Shown one piece after another: positions 58,026-64,000 of a stretch of DNA of 64,000 nt (its first letter is position 1; each line of letters opens with the position of its first letter). The DNA comes from Corynebacterium amycolatum. GTDB taxonomy: Bacteria; Actinomycetota; Actinomycetes; Mycobacteriales; Mycobacteriaceae. The position numbers and the translations under genes are program-made. The notes under the pieces are model-generated. The model was not told where the DNA came from. It made no database searches and worked only from the letters and a program-made list of their open reading frames with translations. The DNA is taken from contig NZ_CP069513.1 in assembly GCF_016889425.1 (NCBI RefSeq), positions 2,170,001-2,234,000 of the forward strand. Reading direction: 5' to 3'.

Positions 58026-60056
58026 ATGACTGGTCGAATCGGTATTGATGACATCCGTCCTCAAATCAACGGTGGTGCAACTCCATCGAAGGCCGTAGTG
58101 GGTGAAGTCGTCCCAACCTTCGCCGTCATTTGGCGAGAAGGCCACGACGCGATGAACGCTACGCTCAACGTTAAGGGGCCGAAGGAATCAGCTTTTGCTT
58201 CCCGCTCACAGCGCATTCCAATGCACTTTTCTGACCACGATCTAAATCAGGTCAATGCCACCTTCGTCCCAGACGTCCCCGGACTGTGGACCATTCGCAT
58301 TGATGCCTGGTCAGACCCGATGGCAACATGGCGCAACGCTATCACCAAGAAGTTCGAGGCCGGTCAGAGCGAAGCTGAGCTTTCTAATGATCTAGAAATT
58401 GGTGCCGCTCTCTTCGACCGCGCCGCCGCTGGTGCCGCTGCTATCCACCGCAACCACCTACGTTCCATCGCCGCAGGTCTGCGCGGCGACGGCGATCTTC
58501 GCGCCCGCATCGCAGCCGCGCTTTCCGACGAGACCCGCGCCATTTTGCAGGCGCACCCGGTACGCGACCTATTGACCCGCGGAAAAACCCGCAAAATCAA
58601 GGTTGACCGCCGCGAAGCCCTGTACTCCTCTTGGTACGAGTTCTTCCCCCGTTCTAACGGTGGTTACGGCGAAAACGGCGAGCTGCTGCACGGCACGTTC
58701 AAGACCGCGGTTGCACAGCTTGATCGCGCACAGCGCATGGGCTTCGACACGGTCTATCTGCCACCGATTCATCCAATCGGTGAAATCAACCGCAAGGGTC
58801 GCAACAACACCCTGACCCCGGAACCGGGCGATGTCGGTTCTCCGTGGGCTATCGGCTCCGCAGAAGGTGGCCACGACGCCATCCACCCGAGCCTCGGTGA
58901 CGAAAAGGACTTCAAGGAGTTCATCAAGGCTGCTAAGGAGCGCGATCTAGAGGTCGCTATCGACCTAGCGCTGCAGTGTGCACCGGACCACCCGTGGGCT
59001 AAGGCTCACCCGGAGTGGTTCACTGTGCTGCCGGACGGCACCATTGCCTACGCCGAGAATCCGCCGAAGAAGTACCAGGACATCTACCCGCTGAACTTCG
59101 ACAACGATGCCAAGGGCCTGTACGCAGAGGTTCTGCGTGTAGTGAAGTTTTGGGTCAAGCGTGGAGTCAAGGTCTTCCGCGTGGACAACCCCCACACCAA
59201 GCCGGGCAACTTCTGGGAATGGCTGATTGAAACGGTTCACGAAACCAACCCGGAGGTCATCTTCCTCGCCGAGGCCTTCACTGCCCCGGCCCGTCTCTAC
59301 GGCCTGGCCAAAGCTGGCTTCACTCAGTCCTACATCTACTTCCCGTGGAAGACTACGAAGGAAGAGCTGACCGAATTCGGCGAGGAGATTACCCGCCATG
59401 CGGACATCGCTCGCCCATCCCTATGGGTTAATACCCCAGATATTCTGCATGATTTCCTGGTCAAGGGCGGCCGTGGCGCCTTCGCTATCCGCGCCGCGCT
59501 GGCTTCAACCCTTTCTCCGCTGTGGGGCATGTACTCCGGCTTCGAGCTGTTTGAAAATGTCCCGGTCAAGGAGGGCTCCGAGGAGTACCTCGACAGCGAG
59601 AAGTACCAGCTCCGCAGCCGCGACTACGACCAGGCACTGGCGACCGGCAACTCGCTGGAACCGTTCATTGCCACGCTGAACAAGATTCGCCGGGAGCACC
59701 CGGCTCTGCAGCAGCTGCGCAACCTGCACTTCCACGACATCGACAATGACAACCTGCTGGCTTACTCGAAGCACGATCCGGTCACCGGCGATGCCATCCT
59801 CGTTGTTCTCAACCTCGATCCATGGAATGCCCAGGAAGCTACCGTGCACCTCGACATGGATCGCATTGGGCTCCGCAACCACGACCGCATGGATGTCACT
59901 GACCTGATTACCGGCAACCAGTTCAACTGGGGCAAGGACAACTACGTCCGCCTGGCACCGTGGGAAAACGTCGCGCACATCATCAAGCTGCCGGAAATCG
60001 ATGTCAAGCTCCGCCACAAGTTGGCTTGGCGCAACGTCCCCGACTACGAGGGCTAA
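58026..60056 (+). CDS. glgE: Alpha-1,4-glucan:maltose-1-phosphate maltosyltransferase
   Basis: A 676-residue GH13_3 enzyme that extends glucan chains from maltose-1-phosphate. The N-terminal beta domain (GEVVPTFAVIWREGHDAMNA) and helical insert are followed by the barrel with TVYLPPIHPIGEINRKGRNN, the nucleophile aspartate in VFRVDNPHTKPGNFWEWLI and the acid/base glutamate in IFLAEAFTAPARLYGLAK. The ATG at 58026 has TTAGGAGAACG. glgB follows 180 bases later on the same strand. Together they make a branched alpha-glucan in the GlgE pathway known from mycobacteria and corynebacteria. treS and pep2 are not in this window. Confidence 0.96.
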   Translation: MTGRIGIDDIRPQINGGATPSKAVVGEVVPTFAVIWREGHDAMNATLNVKGPKESAFASRSQRIPMHFSDHDLNQVNATFVPDVPGLWTIRIDAWSDPMATWRNAITKKFEAGQSEAELSNDLEIGAALFDRAAAGAAAIHRNHLRSIAAGLRGDGDLRARIAAALSDETRAILQAHPVRDLLTRGKTRKIKVDRREALYSSWYEFFPRSNGGYGENGELLHGTFKTAVAQLDRAQRMGFDTVYLPPIHPIGEINRKGRNNTLTPEPGDVGSPWAIGSAEGGHDAIHPSLGDEKDFKEFIKAAKERDLEVAIDLALQCAPDHPWAKAHPEWFTVLPDGTIAYAENPPKKYQDIYPLNFDNDAKGLYAEVLRVVKFWVKRGVKVFRVDNPHTKPGNFWEWLIETVHETNPEVIFLAEAFTAPARLYGLAKAGFTQSYIYFPWKTTKEELTEFGEEITRHADIARPSLWVNTPDILHDFLVKGGRGAFAIRAALASTLSPLWGMYSGFELFENVPVKEGSEEYLDSEKYQLRSRDYDQALATGNSLEPFIATLNKIRREHPALQQLRNLHFHDIDNDNLLAYSKHDPVTGDAILVVLNLDPWNAQEATVHLDMDRIGLRNHDRMDVTDLITGNQFNWGKDNYVRLAPWENVAHIIKLPEIDVKLRHKLAWRNVPDYEG

Positions 60057-60236
60057 AACGCTTGCTGGGAACTTTCGGGGTTAGTGGGCCGCTGACCTGG
60101 CCACTGTCGCAACGATTCGTCGTTAGGCTGGCAGGTGAGTTAGCAGCCCACTGTCCCCTACCTCCCTCTATTTCTTTAGCACTGAACTCAACAACTTCAC
60201 ATTCACCTACCTAGAAACGCTTCGGAAGGACCTTCC

Positions 60237-62432
60237 ATGGGAGCCCACACAGATCCCCGCCTCGCAATTGATTCCGGCGATATGGATCGCCTGCGCTACT
60301 GCACCCATCACGATCCGCACAGCATCTACGGCGCACACGTCGTGGACGGTGACACGGTAATTCGCACGAGGGTCTTCGGCGCTCAGACAGTTACTATCGT
60401 CAGCACTCGCGGCGAATTTGAGGCGGAAAACCTGGGCGACGGTTTCTTTACCGCCCTCGTCCCAGGCGGCGATGACTTCGACTACCGCCTGCGTATTACG
60501 TGGGACTCCGGCGAAACCGTAGAGCGTGCCGACGGCTACCGTTTCCTCCCCACTATTGGCGCTGGTGACCTGCACCTAATCGGCGAGGGACGTCATGAGG
60601 AACTGTGGAAGGTCCTCGGTGCTCACCTTCGCAGTTACGACACCGAGCTGGGTACGGTCGAAGGCACCTCGTTTACGGTCTGGGCTCCGAACGCACGCGG
60701 CGTCGCCGTGGTCGGTGACTTCTGTATGTGGAACGGTGCGCAGTACCCAATGCGCTCTATGGGTGGCGCAGGTATCTGGGAACTGTTCATCCCGGGTGTT
60801 GGTGAGGGCGATGTCTACAAGTTCGCCATCACAACACCGGAGGGACAGCGCCGCGATAAGGCCGACCCGATGGCGCGTGCTGCGGAACTGCCACCAGCTA
60901 CCGGATCGATCGTTGCGACCTCCGACTACACCTGGGGCGACCAAGCGTGGATGGAAAAGCGCGCTAACACAGACTGGGCCGAAGAGCCCATCTCTATCTA
61001 CGAGGTCCACTTGGGTTCCTGGAAACAGGGCCTGAGCTACGAGGTTATGGCGGAGAAGCTGGTGCGCTACGTGGTCGACATGGGCTACACCCATGTGGAA
61101 TTCATGCCAGTATGTGAGCACCCGTTCACCGGTTCCTGGGGTTATCAGGTTTCCGGCTACTACGCTCCGACCAGCCGCTACGGCACCCCAGATCAGTTCC
61201 GCGGTCTTGTTGATGCCTTCCACGCCGCTGGCATCGGTGTCATCATGGACTGGGTTCCGGGGCACTTCCCGAAGGACGAGTTCGCACTTGCCCGCTTCGA
61301 TGGCACGGCTTGCTACGAGCACCCGGACTGGCGCCGCGGCGAGCAGCGCGACTGGGGCACCTACGTTTTCGACTTCGGCCGCAACGAGGTACGCAACTTC
61401 CTCTATGCCAACGCACTGTACTGGGCGGAAGAGTTCCACATCGACGGTCTGCGCGTCGACGCAGTGGCTTCCATGCTGTACCTGGACTACTCCCGCAATG
61501 AAGGCGAGTGGCTGCCGAACCAGTACGGTGGCCGTGAAAACCTCGATGCTGTTCAGTTCCTGCAGGAATTCAACGCCACTGTACACAAGCACAACCCGGG
61601 CTTCCTCACCGTGGCCGAAGAATCTACTTCCTGGCCGGGTGTGACCGCACCTACCGAACACGGTGGCTTGGGCTTCTCTATGAAGTGGAACATGGGCTGG
61701 ATGAATGACACGCTGGAGTACTTCAGCAAGGAGCCGATTTACCGCTCCTACCACCACCATGAGCTCACCTTCGCTATGGTCTACGCTTACTCGGAAGAGT
61801 TCATTCTGCCGATTAGCCACGACGAGGTCGTGCACGGCAAGGGCTCGCTGTGGGAGCGCATGCCGGGCGGTGACTGGGATAAGGCCGCAGGCCTACGTAC
61901 TTTCCTGACCTTCATGTGGGCGCACCCGGGCAAGCAGCTTCTATTCCAGGGTCAGGATCTTGGCCAGAACCACGAGTGGAACCACGATGAGTCCGTGGCT
62001 TGGGACAACCTCGAAGGTTGGGGCGGCGAATTCCACCGCGGCATTCAGCTTCTGGTTAAGGACATCAACGCCATCTACAAGGAAAACCCGGCGTTCTACA
62101 CCCAGGATGACCGCCCAGAGGGATTCCAGTGGATTAACGCGGATGATTCCACAAACAATGTTGTGTCCTTTGTCCGTTACGGCACCGATGGCTCGGTCGT
62201 CGCCTGCGTCTATAACCTGTCGGGAACCACGCAGGAAATCTACAAGATTGGCGTACCGCGCGGTGGTCAATGGACGGAGATTCTGAACACAAATGCATCA
62301 CGTTACGAGGGCTCCGGCTACGGTGAAAACGGTACGGTAACCGCGGTCGAGCACGGTTGGAACGGCCAGGCTCACTCGATTGATTTGGTACTGCCGGCCA
62401 ACACCGCCGTTTGGCTGAAGTGGCAGGGCTAA
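60237..62432 (+). CDS. glgB: 1,4-alpha-glucan branching enzyme
   Basis: A 731-residue GH13 branching enzyme with two N-terminal carbohydrate-binding beta domains (residues 1-220). The barrel carries [20 protein letters not shown], the nucleophile in [20 protein letters not shown], the acid in [13 protein letters not shown] and [20 protein letters not shown]. Length is normal. The ribosome site GGAAGGA lies in the palindrome GGAAGGACCTTCC, directly before the ATG, which might mask it. It is followed by a large terminator. Confidence 0.96.
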   Translation: MGAHTDPRLAIDSGDMDRLRYCTHHDPHSIYGAHVVDGDTVIRTRVFGAQTVTIVSTRGEFEAENLGDGFFTALVPGGDDFDYRLRITWDSGETVERADGYRFLPTIGAGDLHLIGEGRHEELWKVLGAHLRSYDTELGTVEGTSFTVWAPNARGVAVVGDFCMWNGAQYPMRSMGGAGIWELFIPGVGEGDVYKFAITTPEGQRRDKADPMARAAELPPATGSIVATSDYTWGDQAWMEKRANTDWAEEPISIYEVHLGSWKQGLSYEVMAEKLVRYVVDMGYTHVEFMPVCEHPFTGSWGYQVSGYYAPTSRYGTPDQFRGLVDAFHAAGIGVIMDWVPGHFPKDEFALARFDGTACYEHPDWRRGEQRDWGTYVFDFGRNEVRNFLYANALYWAEEFHIDGLRVDAVASMLYLDYSRNEGEWLPNQYGGRENLDAVQFLQEFNATVHKHNPGFLTVAEESTSWPGVTAPTEHGGLGFSMKWNMGWMNDTLEYFSKEPIYRSYHHHELTFAMVYAYSEEFILPISHDEVVHGKGSLWERMPGGDWDKAAGLRTFLTFMWAHPGKQLLFQGQDLGQNHEWNHDESVAWDNLEGWGGEFHRGIQLLVKDINAIYKENPAFYTQDDRPEGFQWINADDSTNNVVSFVRYGTDGSVVACVYNLSGTTQEIYKIGVPRGGQWTEILNTNASRYEGSGYGENGTVTAVEHGWNGQAHSIDLVLPANTAVWLKWQG

Positions 62433-62468
62433 TCCCGAATCCACCCGAATAGAAGACAATCGCATAGG

Positions 62469-62535
62469 AATTGCCCGTGTTGCACGGTTTTCAGTGACCT
62501 GAGTTTCGGCCTGAAAACCTGACCCACGGGCAATT
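62469..62535. terminator. Large nested bidirectional terminator
   Basis: AATTGCCCGTG (62469-62479) pairs with CACGGGCAATT (62525-62535). Inside, GGTTTTCAG (62486-62494) pairs with CTGAAAACC (62511-62519). TTTTGTTTTG follows on the plus strand. It sits between the convergent glgB and serine hydrolase genes. Confidence 0.88.
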
Positions 62536-62560
62536 TTGTTTTGGGGAGCGTATCCAGGTC

Positions 62561-63733
62561 CTATCCTCGGAACGGATTGAACCAGTCAGGTTCCAAAGAT
62601 TCGTTGTAATTCGCAGAATCTGAATCATCGGTGTACGCGGATCCATCCATGCTGTCGGTTCCGATGCGATCCGGAATGCCGTCGCCATCCTCATCCGCGC
62701 TCCACGTTGCAGCCTGCTTGGCAGTCAGTGGCTTTCCATCCTTACCAAGGCGATTGTAATCCGGCAGAAGCGGGGCGATTTGGGAACCCAGCTGGCCGAG
62801 CAGGCCGTCGGTAAGCTCATTGAGCGGCACCCCATCAAAGCGCGTCGTAATTGCGTAAGCGATAGGTCCGGCCGCGGTGTACAAAATACCGTGGTCATTA
62901 ACGCCCTCGGCAGTGTCACCGGTCTTCTGTACCGCGGATCCGACGTACATCACAAACTTCTGCGAACCACCGTAGGTGAGGTAGGTCAATGCAGTTTGTG
63001 CCGTGTCCTTGGTAATGAAGTTGTGCTTTGAGGTGCCATCGGCCACTTCCTGGAGACGTGCCATGAACAGCGCAGCCTGAGAGGGAGTAAACCAGGACCG
63101 ATCACCGCTGGGATTGGGGATGTTGAACTTGTTGCCCAGGTGGTAGCGCTTGTCATCAACACCGGCTTCCTTGATGGTTTTATTGACCTCGTCGAAACCA
63201 CCGACAGCGTCAATCAACCCATTCGCCGCGGTGTTGTCCGAATACCGCATCACGTATTGCAACAGCCCGTCGAGCGTGTATTGACCAGGACCAATCACGC
63301 TTCCGCCAACACCGTTGCCCCAATCGACCGTCACCGTCTTGTCTAGCTCATCGCCAAATTTCTTCAGCGCAGTAACCACCAACGGAGCCTTAATGGTCGA
63401 TGCGGAGTACTCCTTCGTGTCCTCGCCTACCGACGCCGTGAGCCCCTTGTACGGACCGTCAATGACGCGCAAATAGGCGCCCAATTCGATGCCATAGTTG
63501 TCGGAGAAATTCTTAGCTGCGGTATCGAGGGCGTCCTGGGCATCAGACCAGGCGACTTCCTCGGAAGCATCCCAACCGTTATCTGGAGCTTTTGGCTTTG
63601 CGGCAGCAATGGTGGCCTTGGCCCCGGTGGCGTTTGAGCCATCGATGGTGCATCCCACCAACAGAGTCGAGGCCGAAAGCGCAACAAGGACCGAGGCGGA
63701 AGTAGCGCGAAGGACTTTGGGGCGAAGTCGCAT
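62561..63733 (-). CDS. Secreted class-A-like serine hydrolase lipoprotein with calcium-type tail
   Basis: A 390-residue lipoprotein (lipobox LVGC, Cys28). The three motifs of serine beta-lactamases and penicillin-binding proteins are intact: STIK (112-115), SDN (165-167) and KTG (270-272). The Glu-X-X-Asn deacylation motif of class A beta-lactamases is missing between SDN and KTG, where a RYHLGNKFNIPNPSGDRSWF segment lies, so a DD-peptidase or related role is more likely than penicillin hydrolysis. The tail (residues 346-360, ADEDGDGIPDRIGTD) matches a thrombospondin type 3-like calcium repeat. The ATG at 63733 has CAGGAG. The longer upstream frame is not supported. Confidence 0.82.
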   Translation of the reverse strand: MRLRPKVLRATSASVLVALSASTLLVGCTIDGSNATGAKATIAAAKPKAPDNGWDASEEVAWSDAQDALDTAAKNFSDNYGIELGAYLRVIDGPYKGLTASVGEDTKEYSASTIKAPLVVTALKKFGDELDKTVTVDWGNGVGGSVIGPGQYTLDGLLQYVMRYSDNTAANGLIDAVGGFDEVNKTIKEAGVDDKRYHLGNKFNIPNPSGDRSWFTPSQAALFMARLQEVADGTSKHNFITKDTAQTALTYLTYGGSQKFVMYVGSAVQKTGDTAEGVNDHGILYTAAGPIAYAITTRFDGVPLNELTDGLLGQLGSQIAPLLPDYNRLGKDGKPLTAKQAATWSADEDGDGIPDRIGTDSMDGSAYTDDSDSANYNESLEPDWFNPFRG

Positions 63734-64000
63734 GCAAAACTCCTGGCTGCAGAAAACTGAAGACCAAAGGCACCTAGCGCAGTATGAACTGTCTGAGGTG
63801 AATAGGCGGATGAAAGGCAGTGGTAACTGCTGTAAACCACTATGAACTGTTGGAAGATTACCACCTTCCGAAAAATCTCGTTGCACTGGGGCGCAACTTT
63901 TGTGCAACAATGGATTAAATATAGACATGATTAAAAATAGTCAATGTCCAACGGTGCACCCAGGCAGTTGAACTGCACATTTGATGTTTGTTGTGTCAAC
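63734..64000. other. Upstream region of the serine hydrolase, window end
   Basis: Contains the promoter and a 5' leader of about 175 bases. TATGAACTGT occurs twice as a direct repeat (63783-63792 and 63841-63850). GTTGCAC (63880-63886) and GTGCAAC (63902-63908) form a perfect stem right at the predicted start of transcription. GCAGTTGAACTGC (63964-63976) is a perfect palindrome. No gene reaches the window edge. Confidence 0.55.
63916..63944 (-). promoter_or_regulatory. Sigma-70-type promoter of the serine hydrolase
   Basis: On the minus strand TTGACT (plus 63939-63944) and TATTTA (plus 63916-63921) are separated by 17 bases. Transcription would start near 63909, leaving a long leader with a hairpin at its 5' end. 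Confidence 0.65.

Noticed and set aside
60225..60237. GGAAGGACCTTCC palindrome as a translational switch at glgB
   Set aside because: The loop would be only three bases and the stem five. It may be chance and I see no partner structure.

Overview
The window comes from a high-GC actinobacterium, almost certainly a Corynebacterium. Gene order is the main evidence: leuB, serA, ilvC-ilvN-ilvB, an MscCG-type channel gene, a PH-domain gene, ilvD, gatB, pfkA, gatA-gatC, an ACT-domain gene, ligA, a MetE-like gene, mnmA, iscS, etfA-etfB, glgE and glgB. From memory, this is the Corynebacterium glutamicum order around cg1381-cg1458, and a looser version exists around Rv2995c-Rv3041c of Mycobacterium tuberculosis. 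The oxaloacetate-decarboxylase/DnaQ-like/cNMP-CBS-DUF294 trio and the MscCG channel with an extra C-terminal membrane helix point to Corynebacterium. I see no rRNA, tRNA, CRISPR array, prophage or insertion sequence. Coding density is high and codon use looks uniform.

Layout. 1-2.7 kb: a hydroxypyruvate-isomerase-like gene (cut by the left edge) and a divergent SDR gene whose start codons overlap, then isochorismate synthase. 2.7-9.4 kb: FAH-family oxaloacetate decarboxylase candidate, DEDDh exonuclease, cNMP/CBS/DUF294 protein, DinB-like protein, leuB and a DUF222/HNH gene. 9.6-14.2 kb: two paralogous succinyl-CoA:acetate CoA-transferase genes diverging around a COG0523 GTPase gene with a Zur-type operator. 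14.2-26.2 kb: amino-acid block with serA, a secreted lipoprotein, the ilvBNC operon, mscCG, a PH-domain gene and ilvD. 26.2-34.8 kb: secreted serine hydrolase, DoxX, lipoprotein, gatB, methyltransferase, YkvI-type membrane protein, pfkA. 34.8-37.9 kb: an iron-siderophore/cobalamin type ABC importer. 38-45.3 kb: gatCA, ACT protein, glycogen phosphorylase, ligA. 45.4-52.7 kb: exonuclease, an MMPL exporter with divergent TetR regulator, MetE-like protein, mnmA, iscS. 52.8-57.9 kb: etfBA, THUMP-like methyltransferase, NUDIX hydrolase, lone ABC ATPase. 58-64 kb: glgE, glgB and a secreted class-A-like serine hydrolase.

Functional links. serA, ilvBNC, ilvD and leuB cover serine and branched-chain amino-acid synthesis. 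GlgE and GlgB make glycogen-type glucan from maltose-1-phosphate and GlgP breaks it down. GatABC provides tRNA amidation. IscS and MnmA cooperate in tRNA thiolation. The two CoA-transferases link acetate metabolism to succinyl-CoA.

The region is mostly conserved housekeeping DNA and I found no convincing new multi-gene system. The best observations are regulatory: a run of apparently leaderless start codons, including one divergent pair whose ATGs overlap with each -10 box inside the other gene; a Zur box in front of a leaderless cobW-like gene; a TetR operator whose two arms carry the two divergent -10 boxes; a terminator hairpin that doubles as coding sequence; and a possible valine-rich leader peptide ahead of ilvB. 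All promoter and operator calls are by eye.
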